Positions 25,261 through 34,281 of a DNA stretch of 64,000 bases are shown here, one piece after another. Origin of the DNA: Desulfoscipio sp. XC116 (lineage in GTDB: Bacteria; Bacillota; Desulfotomaculia; Desulfotomaculales; Desulfallaceae); NCBI RefSeq assembly GCF_039851975.1, contig NZ_CP156660.1, forward strand, positions 3,043,035-3,107,034, in the 5' to 3' direction. How positions within the stretch are numbered: the stretch's first letter is position 1; each line of letters begins with the position of its first letter. The notes below the pieces were generated by a model that worked only from the letters and a program-made list of their open reading frames with translations, searched no databases and had not been told where the DNA came from. A program made the position numbers and the translations under genes.

Positions 25261-25278
25261 TAACATATACGTGTGTTA
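25261..25278 (+). promoter_or_regulatory. Candidate PadR operator
   Basis: TAACATATACGTGTGTTA is an imperfect palindrome placed just after a TATAAT and 20 bp before the padR start, a typical autoregulatory position. A related AT-rich palindrome precedes the second padR at 37329. Confidence 0.4.
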
Positions 25279-25298
25279 TACACAATGGAGCTGACCAT

Positions 25299-25643
25299 AT
25301 GACTAAATCCAAAAAAGGCCAAAGTTACCGTCATGCCCCTGCCTTCATCCTGCTCTTTCTGGCCCGGGAAAATCTTTACGGCGCGGCCCTGCTAAACAAA
25401 ATGCACCGGGAATTACCCTATAGCCGGGCCGATAGCGCTGTGATCTATCGGAGTCTACGAGCACTGGTGAAAGAAAATGCGGTTACAGCATACTGGGAAA
25501 CGGATGTTGCCGGTCCGGCCAGAAAATGGTATCAAATAACGGATAAAGGACTGGTCCTGCTGGCGGAATTTAGAAAAGATATTGAGATGCGTAAAAGAAA
25601 CTTCGATTTTTTCCTTAAAACCTATGACAAGACAATTAAGTAG
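25299..25643 (+). CDS. PadR-family transcriptional regulator
   Basis: A 114-residue PadR-type winged helix: ILLFLARENLYGAALLNKMHRELPYSRADSAVIYRSLRALVKENAVTAYW, then RKWYQITDKGLVLLAEF, followed by a short helical tail. PadR proteins repress drug-efflux or phenolic-acid genes and are released by the effector. Start ATG 25299 with GGAG upstream; the frame extends left without a ribosome site. The MFS efflux gene follows after 29 bp, so this is a regulator-pump operon. Confidence 0.88.
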   Translation: MTKSKKGQSYRHAPAFILLFLARENLYGAALLNKMHRELPYSRADSAVIYRSLRALVKENAVTAYWETDVAGPARKWYQITDKGLVLLAEFRKDIEMRKRNFDFFLKTYDKTIK

Positions 25644-25672
25644 TTATAACGCCACGAAAGGAATGGTTCCGT

Positions 25673-26842
25673 ATGCATGCTGTTGCACAACATAAAGGCA
25701 AGATTTTCTCTTTATCCCTGGCTCATCTTTTTAACGACTGGTACATGAACTACATCCAGACTATGCTTCCTTTCCTGATGGCAGCCGGTCTGGGACTGAG
25801 CAAAGGGGCCCTTCTGGTTTCCGCCTTCACCATCACCTCTTCACTGCTGCAGCCGGTTTTCGGTTACCTGGTTGACCAGAAAAACCAGCGTTGGATGGTC
25901 TATGCCGGCACGATTTGGATGGCCGTGCTGTTAAGCCTTTTGGGCATCATCAAGAACTACCCGCTTTTGCTGCTCACCGTAATTCTGGCCGGCTTTGGCA
26001 CGGCGGCTTTTCACCCCCAGGCTTCGGCCATGGTCAGCGCGGTAAGCGGAAGCAGAAAGGGCTTCTACCAGTCCGTTTTCACGGCCGCGGGAAACGTTGG
26101 ATGGGCTCTGACACCCCTGATGGCGGTACCCTTCACCCGAAGTTACGGCTTGGCCCTGACCCCGGTATTTGTGCTGCCCGGATTGCTGGTGGCAATTCTG
26201 CTGTGGTTTTCAGCGCCCAGAATACCGACGGAAGCAAAGGCGGCGCCCCCGCCCCTCTGGCCGGTCCTGCGCTCGGCTTGGGCCGAACTGACCAAGGTGG
26301 TGCTGGTAGTTGCCTGCCGCTCCCTAGCTTACTTCGGCCTGGTAGCCTTTTTGCCCCTTTATCTTCAGCAGACAAATGTTTCCCTGCTCACCGGCAGCCG
26401 CCTTCTCTTTCTGATGCTGTTTTCCGGAGCGCTGGGAGGTATGGTGGGCGGCTACCTCTCCGATTTAATCGGCAGAAAGGCTGTTATTGTGAGCTCGCTG
26501 ACAGTGGCCGGCCCGTTATTTTACCTTTTCCTGGCCACCAGCGGACCACTGAGCTACCTGCTTTTAAGTCTGGCCGGCGCCTGCCTGCTGGCGTCCTTCT
26601 CGGTGACCGTAGTGGTAGCCCAGGAAGTCATCAGCAAGAACGCCGCCATGGCGGCGGGGTTGATGCTGGGGTTCGGCGCCGGCGCCGGCGGCCTCGGAGT
26701 GGGTCTGATGGGAATGCTGGCGGAACACGCAGGCATCGGGTACGTCATCCACCTGCTGATCTGGCTGCCGCTTCTGGCCGGACTGCTGGGCCTCAGCCTT
26801 AAGAGCGCAAAAAAACCGGCCGTCCCTTCCGTGGGCAGTTAG
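25673..26842 (+). CDS. MFS transporter, fosmidomycin-resistance type
   Basis: A 389-residue major facilitator with twelve hydrophobic segments. The start (FSLSLAHLFNDWYMNYIQTMLPFL) and the early VFGYLVDQKNQRW match the fosmidomycin-resistance (Fsr) branch, as do GFGTAAFHPQASAMVSAVSG and the later GYLSDLIGRKAV. The family exports small drugs by proton antiport. The coupling with PadR suggests induction by a toxic compound. The actual substrate is unknown. Confidence 0.88.
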   Translation: MHAVAQHKGKIFSLSLAHLFNDWYMNYIQTMLPFLMAAGLGLSKGALLVSAFTITSSLLQPVFGYLVDQKNQRWMVYAGTIWMAVLLSLLGIIKNYPLLLLTVILAGFGTAAFHPQASAMVSAVSGSRKGFYQSVFTAAGNVGWALTPLMAVPFTRSYGLALTPVFVLPGLLVAILLWFSAPRIPTEAKAAPPPLWPVLRSAWAELTKVVLVVACRSLAYFGLVAFLPLYLQQTNVSLLTGSRLLFLMLFSGALGGMVGGYLSDLIGRKAVIVSSLTVAGPLFYLFLATSGPLSYLLLSLAGACLLASFSVTVVVAQEVISKNAAMAAGLMLGFGAGAGGLGVGLMGMLAEHAGIGYVIHLLIWLPLLAGLLGLSLKSAKKPAVPSVGS

Positions 26843-26885
26843 CCAAACAAGGAATAACTTGATACCTTTACCGAGTTTTTAAGAG

Positions 26886-26972
26886 GTGAACTCGTTCAGC
26901 TAAAGCTGAACATCGGGGTTTCAAATGGGGATTCCACCCCACCTGAAGTAAAAATAGGGACTCCCACTTATT
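26886..26972 (+). repeat. Dispersed repeat copy B, IS200/IS605-like right end
   Basis: Starts GTGAACTCGTTCAGC, has a perfect hairpin GTTCAGCTAAAGCTGAAC, then the TTCAAATGGGG/CCCCACCTGAA arms and GTAAAAATAGGGA, ending at CTCCCACTTA. The right arm of the terminal hairpin is missing. It sits between the MFS gene and the convergent importer operon. The repeat frame encodes ELVQLKLNIG... as in the other copies. Confidence 0.6.
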
Positions 26973-27000
26973 AAAAACCCTGTCGGTTAAAACCCGGGCC

Positions 27001-28665
27001 TCAGCTCAGGCACAACCGCCCGCCCCGACTGTTCTGCAACAGACTTTGAGTGAAAGTATGTCCGGGGACGGCAAGTACCCTGCCGGTGGGCCCTTCTTCC
27101 ACAATGCGCCCCGCCAGCATCACCGCCATGCGGTCGCTGGCTTTTCTGGCCAAGGCCAGGTCATGGGTAATGAGCAGAATGGCCAAGCCCTTCTTCTCCT
27201 GCAGGTTAAGCAGCAGCTTAATGATTTTGGCCTGTACGCTGGCATCCAGGGCCGAAGTCGGTTCGTCGGCAACCAGAAGCCTGGGCTTCATGACCAGCGC
27301 CCGGGCAATGGATACCCTTTGGTTTTCTCCGCCGCTTAAGTGGTGGGGATATTTAGCAAGAAAATCATCATCGGACGGGAGTTCCACATCCTCCAATGCC
27401 TCTCTGACCAGGGCCAGCTTTTCTTCTTCGCTGCCCAGGCGATGAATATCCAGAGGCTCCTTCACAGCCTGAGAAACATTCATCCGGTGGCTTATCGATT
27501 CTCTCGGATTTTGAAAAATCATTTGCACCTGGCGGTGAAACTTGGCATCCCTGGCACCGACTTTTTCCAGGTCGTAAAAAATTTCTCCCGCATCGGCTTT
27601 GAGCAAACCCAGCACCGTCTTAGCCAGGGTGGTTTTCCCGGAGCCGCTTTCTCCGACCAGGGCCAGTGTTTCCCCTTCATAAAGTGTTAATTGCACATCA
27701 TCAACGGCTTTAAAGGAATCGAAATTTTTGCTTAGTTTTTTTATCTCCAGCACAGGGATAATGCCGCCCCGGTGACAGGCAATCATGCCCTGACCGCTAT
27801 CGGTCAGTTCCGGCACTTCGAGAGCGCAAATATCTATCCGCTGCGTGCAGCGCGGATGAAACGGACATCCTGTAACGTTATGCGCCATTCTGCCGGGGAT
27901 ACCCTGCAAGTCCTTGGTAGTGTCCATGCCGGGATAAGAGCGCAATAATCCCCTGGTGTAGGGATGGCGCGGGTTGGCAAGCAATTGATCGGCGGAACCC
28001 GTTTCAACTATTCTGCCTGCGTATAAAACCGCCATCTGATTTGACAATTCAGCGGCTACCGCTATGTCATGAGTTATCAGTAAAATTATTTTATCCCCGG
28101 CAATTTCCTTTAATAACTGGACGATTTCATGTTTGGTGAAAGCATCCAGTGATGCGGTAGGTTCGTCCAGAATCAGCACTTCCGGGTCGTTCACCAGCGC
28201 CATGGCTATTAACGCCCGCTGCCTCTCCCCGCCGCTCAGTTGATGGGGATATCTGGCCGCCCTGTCACCGTTCATCTTAACAAGTGCCAGTATTTCCGCA
28301 ACCCTGGCCAAAGCTTTGTGCTTATCGCCGGACCCATGCACCAACACTGCCTCCATTATCTGATCTTGTACGGTATATAAAGGATGCATCGTATTTTCCA
28401 CGTTTTGAAACACCATGGCCAGCTTTAAGCCCCGCAGACTCCTGCGTTCTTCTTCCTTCATGGCAAACAAGTCCCGGTCATTGAAAAGCACAGCCCCGGA
28501 ACAGCTGCCCTCAACAAGACCCATGATGCTTAATCCCAGAGTGGTTTTGCCGGCGCCCGATTCTCCAATCAGGGAAATAAACTGCCCCTTTTCCAGCTTT
28601 AAATTTATATTATTTAAGACCTGCGCCCCATTATAGGATACGTCGAGTCCCTTAATCTCCAGCAT
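27001..28665 (-). CDS. Fused double ATPase of a peptide/nickel ABC importer (DppD-DppF type)
   Basis: A 554-residue protein carrying two complete ATPase domains in one chain. The first half has GESGAGKTT, LSGGERQR and VLILDEPTASLD; an Opp_C Zn/FeS-like region (CPFHPRCTQRIDIC, about residues 270-285) follows; the second half has GESGSGKTT, LSGGENQR and LLVADEPTSALD. In most importers these are two subunits. It is the last gene of the operon and overlaps the permease gene by 14 bp. The fusion suggests fixed 1:1 stoichiometry. Confidence 0.92.
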   Translation of the reverse strand: MLEIKGLDVSYNGAQVLNNINLKLEKGQFISLIGESGAGKTTLGLSIMGLVEGSCSGAVLFNDRDLFAMKEEERRSLRGLKLAMVFQNVENTMHPLYTVQDQIMEAVLVHGSGDKHKALARVAEILALVKMNGDRAARYPHQLSGGERQRALIAMALVNDPEVLILDEPTASLDAFTKHEIVQLLKEIAGDKIILLITHDIAVAAELSNQMAVLYAGRIVETGSADQLLANPRHPYTRGLLRSYPGMDTTKDLQGIPGRMAHNVTGCPFHPRCTQRIDICALEVPELTDSGQGMIACHRGGIIPVLEIKKLSKNFDSFKAVDDVQLTLYEGETLALVGESGSGKTTLAKTVLGLLKADAGEIFYDLEKVGARDAKFHRQVQMIFQNPRESISHRMNVSQAVKEPLDIHRLGSEEEKLALVREALEDVELPSDDDFLAKYPHHLSGGENQRVSIARALVMKPRLLVADEPTSALDASVQAKIIKLLLNLQEKKGLAILLITHDLALARKASDRMAVMLAGRIVEEGPTGRVLAVPGHTFTQSLLQNSRGGRLCLS

Positions 28666-29506
28666 GGTGTACCTCTTTTCTTAAACGTGGATTCATAGCG
28701 GTTTCCAGTGCGGTTCCGGTGAAGGTAAATCCCATGATAGTCAATGAAAGTGCAAAACCGGGCGGCAAAAGCCACCACTTCCAGACATCAAGATAAGTGA
28801 ATTGCAATGCGTTCTGCATCATTTTTCCCCAACTGATCAAAGATGGATCGGAAATGCCCAGAAAGGAAAGTCCGGCTTCCATAAAGACCGCCCGCCGGGC
28901 AAACTGAATAATAACCGCGGTAAGTACGGGGCCCATTTCCGGCACCAAATGACGTTTCAGCACATACATCCAGCCGCCGCCGAAACTGCGCGCGGCTGTC
29001 ACATGCATACTTTCCTTTAAAGCAAGGGTTTGCGCCCTGACTATTCTTGCCCCCGCCGGCCAGAGAGAAATCGAAATAATAATGATCAGCAATAAAAGAT
29101 TGGGCTTAAGATAAGCCGCAACAAGAATGACTACAATAACCGGCGGAATAACCAGCATAGCATCCACCAGCCTCATCAGCACCCGGTCATATATACCGCC
29201 CAGCAAAGCGGCGCTTCCGCCTACCAGCAAGCTGATTAATACCGCCAGAACGGCCGCCCCGCTGCCGGTCAGCAAAGAGCTGCGCGCACCGTAAAGAAGC
29301 TGCGTCCACACATCCTGCCCCACGTCATTGGTTCCCAGCCAATGCTGAGCGGACGGCGGCTGAAAAATCAACCCGGTGTAGTCTTCCGGACGGTAATGGG
29401 TAACAAGCGGCGCCAGCAGGGCCAGTGCCAAAAGACCCAAAAGGATGACCAGCCCGGTACGGCCCATAAAATCATTTTTTACTTCTTTAACAAAATTAAT
29501 ATGCAT
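28652..29506 (-). CDS. DppC/OppC/NikC-type ABC permease
   Basis: A 284-residue permease with the charged N-terminus, first helix GLVILLGLLALALLAPLVTHY, the extracytoplasmic HWLGTNDVGQDVWTQLLYGARSSL and the EAA loop (about residues 200-225). These are typical of DppC/NikC. ATG 29506 has GAGG before it and overlaps the upstream permease by 11 bp. Partner of the DppB-like protein. Confidence 0.9.
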   Translation of the reverse strand: MHINFVKEVKNDFMGRTGLVILLGLLALALLAPLVTHYRPEDYTGLIFQPPSAQHWLGTNDVGQDVWTQLLYGARSSLLTGSGAAVLAVLISLLVGGSAALLGGIYDRVLMRLVDAMLVIPPVIVVILVAAYLKPNLLLLIIIISISLWPAGARIVRAQTLALKESMHVTAARSFGGGWMYVLKRHLVPEMGPVLTAVIIQFARRAVFMEAGLSFLGISDPSLISWGKMMQNALQFTYLDVWKWWLLPPGFALSLTIMGFTFTGTALETAMNPRLRKEVHHAGD

Positions 29507-30467
29507 AGGCGATCCTCGGGTCAAGGCGGGTATACAGAATATCCACCAGTAAATTAACTAATAAAACAGTAACGGTCAACACCAGCAATATTCCCTGCAA
29601 TAGGGGATAGTCCCGGGTCAAAAGAGCATTGTACAGCAATGATCCCACCCCGGGATAAGAAAAAACAATTTCTATGAACAACGCACGCGTCACCATGTGC
29701 GGCAGTTGCATGCCCGTGGCGGTAACTACCGGCAGCAAGGAATTCTTACCCGCATGCCTGTATCTGATCACCCTGTCGGAGCACCCCTTGGCCCGGGCGG
29801 TAAATATAAACGGCTCGCCGAGGGAAATAACCATAGCACTCCTGGTTAAAAGGAAGGGATCTGCAATCCTGACCATAACCAGCGCCGTTAAAGGCAGTGC
29901 CAGGTGTTTGAACAGATCGGCCAGAAACATGAGCCCGCTGTACCCGGCATATGGCGTAACAACCCCGGCCAGAGGCACCAACCCCAGCACCACACCGAAA
30001 AAAAGCAACAGCAAAATACCAACGAAGAAGTCGGGAAAACCGCTGGCAAACATCAGCGAGCCGAGAAGCGCGCGGTCCAGCGGACGGCCCCGCCTGTATC
30101 CGGATTCCATACCTAAAACAACCCCTATCAGGGTGGAAATGATAATGGCCAGACCCACCAGTAAGACAGTCCAGGCCAGTGAACCCAGCACTACAGTCAT
30201 AACCGGAGCGTTATAATAATAGGAATACCCCAGGTCGCCCCTGACAAGAGAACTGATATAGGTCCAAAACTGCTGGCCGGTTGACTGATCCAGGGCAAAC
30301 CGGCTAATCAGCTCCGCCTTTAGTTCGGGCGTCATGGCAATAAAAGCCTCATCTCCGTATATCGCCAGCAGAGGGTCTCCGGGCATAAGCCTGGGTAAAA
30401 TAAAATTCAGGCACAATATCATGACCAGCGCAATTAGATAGTTAATCGCTGATGTCCACTTTTTCAT
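29496..30467 (-). CDS. DppB/OppB/NikB-type ABC permease
   Basis: A 323-residue permease: N-terminal helix, FILPRLMPGDPLLAIYG, then FALDQSTGQQFWTYISSLVRGDLGYSY, and the C-terminal EIVFSYPGVGSLLYNALLTRDYPLLQGI, all family hallmarks. Together with the DppC-like protein it forms the channel of the importer. The substrate could be oligopeptides or nickel chelates; the hydrogenase cluster elsewhere in the window makes nickel attractive but this is not shown. Confidence 0.9.
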   Translation of the reverse strand: MKKWTSAINYLIALVMILCLNFILPRLMPGDPLLAIYGDEAFIAMTPELKAELISRFALDQSTGQQFWTYISSLVRGDLGYSYYYNAPVMTVVLGSLAWTVLLVGLAIIISTLIGVVLGMESGYRRGRPLDRALLGSLMFASGFPDFFVGILLLLFFGVVLGLVPLAGVVTPYAGYSGLMFLADLFKHLALPLTALVMVRIADPFLLTRSAMVISLGEPFIFTARAKGCSDRVIRYRHAGKNSLLPVVTATGMQLPHMVTRALFIEIVFSYPGVGSLLYNALLTRDYPLLQGILLVLTVTVLLVNLLVDILYTRLDPRIAYAY

Positions 30468-30550
30468 TTTAACATTTCTCCGCTTTCTCAGATATCGTGT
30501 CGGGCCGGACTTTAAACACAGCCCAGCCCCTGTGCGGCTTCCACAAAAAG

Positions 30551-32143
30551 TTATTTTACAAAAGACATTTTGTTTAACGGAATCGGTATGCCAAGCCCGA
30601 CGCCGCGCACGGTGTAATAAAGATTGACCTGTCCGTCGTGGGCCCAGTAGTAGGTATTATAATAAAGCGGCAGAGCCGGCATTTCCTCCGCATACAATTC
30701 CTGCGCCTGATTAAGATACTCCTGACGTTTTCCGGCGTCCATGGCAGAAATTTGATTTTTCAACGCGTTCGACAGCTCTTTATTTTGCTGGTACCTGGCA
30801 CTGTTAAAGCCCTGATTGATAATGGCGCTGTTTAACTGGGCCGGATCGCCGCTCAACCCGCCGTGACCGCTCAATACAAGATCAAATTTCCATTCTAAAA
30901 CCCGAGTATCAAGTGTTTTAGCTTCAATGCCCTGCAGATTTACCTTAATACCCACTTTTTCCAGTTGCGCTTTGATTAACTCTCCCTCACGCTCACCAAC
31001 GTTTCCACTGCCTCCGGCACCGAATAGCAGCTCCAGTTCCAGGGGCTGACCGTTCTTCTCAAAATAACTTCCCTGCTTAACGTAACCCAGCCTGGTCAAT
31101 ATTTCCTCCGCCCTGGCCGGATCATAAGGATAGGCGCCGTCCAGTTTGCTGTTGTACCACTGGCTGTCCTGCGGCAGCAGCCCCGGACTGGCGGACACGC
31201 CGAAACCTCTTTGACAGGTATCCACCAAAGCCTGACGGTCTATAGCGTAGGCCAGCGCCTGGCGGAATTCTTTATTGGACAAGGGTTCCTTCTGATGATT
31301 CATCACCAGTTTAGCCACCCAGTCGTGGGCTCCCGGCATTAATTTAAAGCCTTCATCTGCCAGTACGCCGTTCAAATCAGGCGGCACACTGGCGGCGTTA
31401 ACCTGCTTTTGCCGCAAAGCAGCCGCCACTGCCTCATTGCCCATTTTTACAAACTTAATTTCGGCAACTCCGGGTTTACCCTGGTAATAATTATCGTAGC
31501 GCTTATATAAATAAGTTCCCTGGGTTTTATTGTAATCCTCCAACATAAACGGGCCCGTCCCGATGCAGGCTTCCTTCTGCTGAAACTGTTCCGGAGATTT
31601 TACATCTTTGTAGATATGCTCCGGCAGTATGGGCAGGGTTGCTCCCACATACTCAAGAAACGGGGCATACGGTTTACCCAAGTACATCTTTACCGTGTAG
31701 TCGCCCAGGGCCTCAATGTTTTTGATAACAGCAGTATCAACCCACTGGTAAGGATGTTCTCTGGTATAGTTAACGGTAAAAACCACGTCTTTGGCGGTAA
31801 ATTTCTCACCGTCATGCCAGGTAACATTATTATTGAGCTCAAAGGTATAGGAGTTTTCGCTTTCATCATATTTCCAACTATTAGCCAGCGCCGGTATGTA
31901 ATCCTGATCGTTTTTCCATACCAGAGTGTCAAAAATGAAGCTCATGCGAATATACCCCGGCCCCCTGGCATAGTGCCCGTAAGGTGTGGGGTAACCCCAA
32001 TCGCCGGTGGCATCCGCCACGGTATAAAGCAGATCGCCGCCGGCTGTTTCGGCGACAGGTTTTTCCCCGGCCTGCTCCCGGGCGCAACCGGCAAAAGCAA
32101 GAAGCAACAACGCTATGGAGATGGCAATTAAACACCTTCGCAC
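30551..32143 (-). CDS. SBP_bac_5 lipoprotein binding protein of the peptide/nickel importer
   Basis: A 530-residue extracellular binding protein with lipobox LAFAGC. Family motifs are NVTWHDGEKFTAKDVVFTVNY, GTGPFMLEDYNKTQGTYLY, EPLSNKEFRQALAYAIDRQALVD and a conserved final ALPLYYNTYYW. The GTG start at 32143 follows GAGGGGG. It is the first gene of the operon. The ligand (peptide, nickel complex, or other) cannot be inferred from the sequence alone. Confidence 0.9.
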   Translation of the reverse strand: MRRCLIAISIALLLLAFAGCAREQAGEKPVAETAGGDLLYTVADATGDWGYPTPYGHYARGPGYIRMSFIFDTLVWKNDQDYIPALANSWKYDESENSYTFELNNNVTWHDGEKFTAKDVVFTVNYTREHPYQWVDTAVIKNIEALGDYTVKMYLGKPYAPFLEYVGATLPILPEHIYKDVKSPEQFQQKEACIGTGPFMLEDYNKTQGTYLYKRYDNYYQGKPGVAEIKFVKMGNEAVAAALRQKQVNAASVPPDLNGVLADEGFKLMPGAHDWVAKLVMNHQKEPLSNKEFRQALAYAIDRQALVDTCQRGFGVSASPGLLPQDSQWYNSKLDGAYPYDPARAEEILTRLGYVKQGSYFEKNGQPLELELLFGAGGSGNVGEREGELIKAQLEKVGIKVNLQGIEAKTLDTRVLEWKFDLVLSGHGGLSGDPAQLNSAIINQGFNSARYQQNKELSNALKNQISAMDAGKRQEYLNQAQELYAEEMPALPLYYNTYYWAHDGQVNLYYTVRGVGLGIPIPLNKMSFVK

Positions 32144-32325
32144 ATAAAATCCCCCTCGTTATTTAAATATTTATATAATTACAACCTAATTTTCCGCATT
32201 TTCTTTATATTTTACTTACCCCCACCTCCCCAAAAAATAAAAACCACCAAGCCGGCATCCCTTTTTTCGGGCATAACGGACCTTCGTGGTCGTGTTAAAA
32301 CATTTATAGTTTAATATTAAGATAC

Positions 32326-32351
32326 GATGGCCTTCGTAGCCATCATTTTTT
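32326..32351 (+). terminator. Terminator-like hairpin on the plus strand
   Basis: GATGGC/GCCATC with a 7-nt loop and ATTTTTT. It lies upstream of a plus-strand gene remnant, beside TTGACT (32350) and TATATT (32371) that could serve as its promoter. Confidence 0.45.
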
Positions 32352-32502
32352 GACTATAGTAATTATACAGTATATTTTTTTTATATTCAATAATTAAACC
32401 AAACAAATGCAGACTTAAAGCTTAATTGTTAAATATTAAGCCGTATAACAAACTACCTCTCTTTAAAAAATATAATTGATAAATATCAGGAGGTGTTTTT
32501 AG

Positions 32503-32658
32503 AAGTTTAATGAACTGTCCGGCGCACTGCAAAGCGTAAGAGAATTTAATACCGGATACGTCAACTAGGGTGCATACCCCAACCAATGGGCGCACCAGGG
32601 CATGGCCAACCAGAGCCAATATCAACAACCAGCACAGCAAATGATGTATTTTAATTAG
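32503..32658 (+). pseudogene. Remnant of a small Gln/Asn/Tyr-rich protein gene
   Basis: AGGAGGTGTTTTT is a perfect ribosome site but is followed by TAG AAG rather than ATG AAG. The frame then reads KFNELSGALQSVREFNTGYV and Asn, hits TAG, and continues GAYPNQWAHQGMANQSQYQQ, then PAQQMMYFN and a second TAG. This Gln/Tyr-rich tail is like spore-coat or secreted small proteins. Loss of the start and the internal stop point to a pseudogene. Family not recognised. Confidence 0.4.
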
Positions 32659-32686
32659 TGCTTCATTAAAATTTACAAATTTCAAG

Positions 32687-32833
32687 AAGGAGTGTCGCAA
32701 AACTATTTTCCTGGAGTAGTGAGCAACGCTCCTTTTCCTAGCTTCAGCCAATTATTCCGATAATAATCCGGTATCTTTACAAAAAACTGCCGCACGACGA
32801 TAAGCTATTTAGCCCGTTGTGCAGCAACTCCTT
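32687..32833 (+). mobile_element. MITE-like element, copy 1
   Basis: A 147-bp non-coding unit with imperfect terminal inverted repeats (AAGGAGT-GTCGCAAAAC at the left, AAGGAGTTGCTGCACAAC inverted at the right). An inverted second copy of about 80 percent identity by eye lies at 38401-38543. No transposase is inside. It abuts repeat copy C directly. Confidence 0.65.
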
Positions 32834-32908
32834 CCTATTTTTTACTTTAGATGGGCTAGAATCCCCATCTAAAGACCCGATGTTCAGCTAAAAGCTGAAC
32901 GAGTTCAT
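32834..32908 (-). repeat. Dispersed repeat copy C, IS200/IS605-like right end
   Basis: Minus-strand copy. It begins TGAACTCGTTCAGCTTTTAG, has the first hairpin and the TTTAGATGGGG/CCCATCTAAA arms, and ends at TAAAAAATAGG, where the MITE starts, so the terminal hairpin is missing. Its first TGA serves as the stop codon of the Arc-like gene. Confidence 0.55.
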
Positions 32909-33087
32909 TGATTTTTACGCCGGCCTTCCGGTGACTTGCCAGGCAAGCGTCCCACCCGGCGAGCCGCTTCCCGCAGCAAGAACTCGATATGCGCGTTGAC
33001 ACTGCGCAGCTCATCCGAAGCCCAGTGTTCAAGTACCTCATATAGTTTAGGGTCGATCCTTAGCGGAAAATTTTTTCTGGCAGCCAT
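32905..33087 (-). CDS. Arc-like ribbon-helix-helix protein
   Basis: A 60-residue basic protein ([21 protein letters not shown], then [22 protein letters not shown]) with the strand-helix-helix pattern of Arc/MetJ-type DNA-binding proteins. It follows the SPFH gene by 11 bp in the same direction, an association seen in other Clostridia. The stop codon TGA is provided by repeat copy C, so the original C-terminus may have been longer or shorter. It could autoregulate the pair. Confidence 0.75.
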   Translation of the reverse strand: MAARKNFPLRIDPKLYEVLEHWASDELRSVNAHIEFLLREAARRVGRLPGKSPEGRRKNQ

Positions 33088-33098
33088 GATTATGCCCT

Positions 33099-33941
33099 TT
33101 AATACAAACTGCCCGTGTTGATAACCGGCTGGGCGGCCCGGTCGGAAACAATGGCCACCATTAAATTGTTGATCATGGCTACTTTGCGCTCTTCATCCAA
33201 CTCCACTATGCCTTCCCGCTGAAGCTGGGCAATGGCCATTTGAGCCATACCTACCGCGCCTTCGACGATCTTTTGGCGGGCGGCTACAATGGCCGCGGCT
33301 TGCTGGCGTTGCAGCATGGCACTGGCGATTTCGGTAGCGTAGGCCAAATGGGTCAGCCGGGCCTCCATTACCTCTACTCCCGCCACTGACAGTCGAGCTT
33401 GCAACTCCCGCCCCAGCTCGCCGGCCACTTCTTCGGAGTTGCCCCGCAGTGAATAGCCCTGTTCCTCAAAGGTGTCATAGGGGTATTTGGTAGCCACGTG
33501 GCGCAGTGCGGTTTCACTTTGTATTTCTACAAATTCCTCATAATCATCAACGTCAAAAACCGCCCTGGCGGAATCAACCACTTTGAAAACCACTACAGCT
33601 GCGATTTCTACCGGATTGCCCTCCACATCGTTGACCTTTAGGGTATTGCTATTAAAATTACGCACTCGCAAAGAAACCTTTTTATGTGCGGACAGGGGCA
33701 CGGTCATCCAGATGCCGCTATCCCGTACGCTGCCCATGTAATGCCCGAAAAAAGTCAGCACCTTGGACTGGTTCGGCTGCACGACGGTAATGCCGGAGGA
33801 GCACAATATGGCCATGATAAGCAACAGTATACCGACTATGATTACGCCTTTGACAAGCAGTAAAATGGCTGCGAAGGTAAGCAGAAGTATTACTGCCAGG
33901 GCCAAAAAACCGTTAATCATCCAGGTCTTTTTTTCTTTCAT
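33099..33941 (-). CDS. SPFH/band-7 domain membrane protein
   Basis: A 280-residue SPFH protein. Two membrane segments lie at the N-terminus (about 8-50), followed by [23 protein letters not shown] and the SPFH core (to about 230) with the family motif [25 protein letters not shown], and a short tail. It lacks the long coiled coil of the flotillin at 6576, so it is of the stomatin-like, YdjI-near group. It pairs with the Arc-like gene. The likely role is membrane organisation or protease control. Confidence 0.88.
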   Translation of the reverse strand: MKEKKTWMINGFLALAVILLLTFAAILLLVKGVIIVGILLLIMAILCSSGITVVQPNQSKVLTFFGHYMGSVRDSGIWMTVPLSAHKKVSLRVRNFNSNTLKVNDVEGNPVEIAAVVVFKVVDSARAVFDVDDYEEFVEIQSETALRHVATKYPYDTFEEQGYSLRGNSEEVAGELGRELQARLSVAGVEVMEARLTHLAYATEIASAMLQRQQAAAIVAARQKIVEGAVGMAQMAIAQLQREGIVELDEERKVAMINNLMVAIVSDRAAQPVINTGSLY

Positions 33942-34110
33942 AGGTGTCGTTTCCCCCTTTTTTGATCTTACATTGATATATTTATGATATCACATGCGGA
34001 TGTTTATGTAAACTGAACACATCCTTCTCTTTTTGGTGAATTAGTAATATAATATATAGCACCAGGAAAAAAATGTTATTATAGACAGGATGTTAAGGAG
34101 ACCACAAAAT

Positions 34111-34233
34111 ATGCAGATGGAATCAAAAGAAATCAATATCTTAACCGCAAGGCTGGAAAAGGCATTGACATCCAAACCGGATATTTTCAGGAACTGCTGC
34201 TTCAGTTCTTCGGGATATTTCTCTATGGCATAG
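34111..34233 (+). CDS. Possible small ORF between rph1 and the SPFH gene
   Basis: ATG 34111 follows AAGGAG and encodes 40 residues (MQMESKEINILTARLEKALT...). The first 25 look like a plausible helical protein start, then the frame becomes odd and stops, so it could be a 5' fragment of a lost gene. The opposite strand is also open here (GLAPYRAVVLEQKRYAIEKY...), and I cannot decide between them. Confidence 0.25.
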   Translation: MQMESKEINILTARLEKALTSKPDIFRNCCFSSSGYFSMA

Positions 34234-34281
34234 CGTTTCTGCTCCAATACAACCGCGCGGTAAGGGGCCAACCCATAGCAA

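Noticed and set aside
25891-26802. Long plus-strand ORF inside the MFS gene
   Set aside because: It is an overlapping frame of a GC-rich transporter gene, with a Pro/Arg/Gly-rich translation lacking membrane segments.
32491-32658. Pyrrolysine-containing small protein
   Set aside because: The frame also lacks a start codon after its ribosome site, so pseudogene is the simpler explanation.
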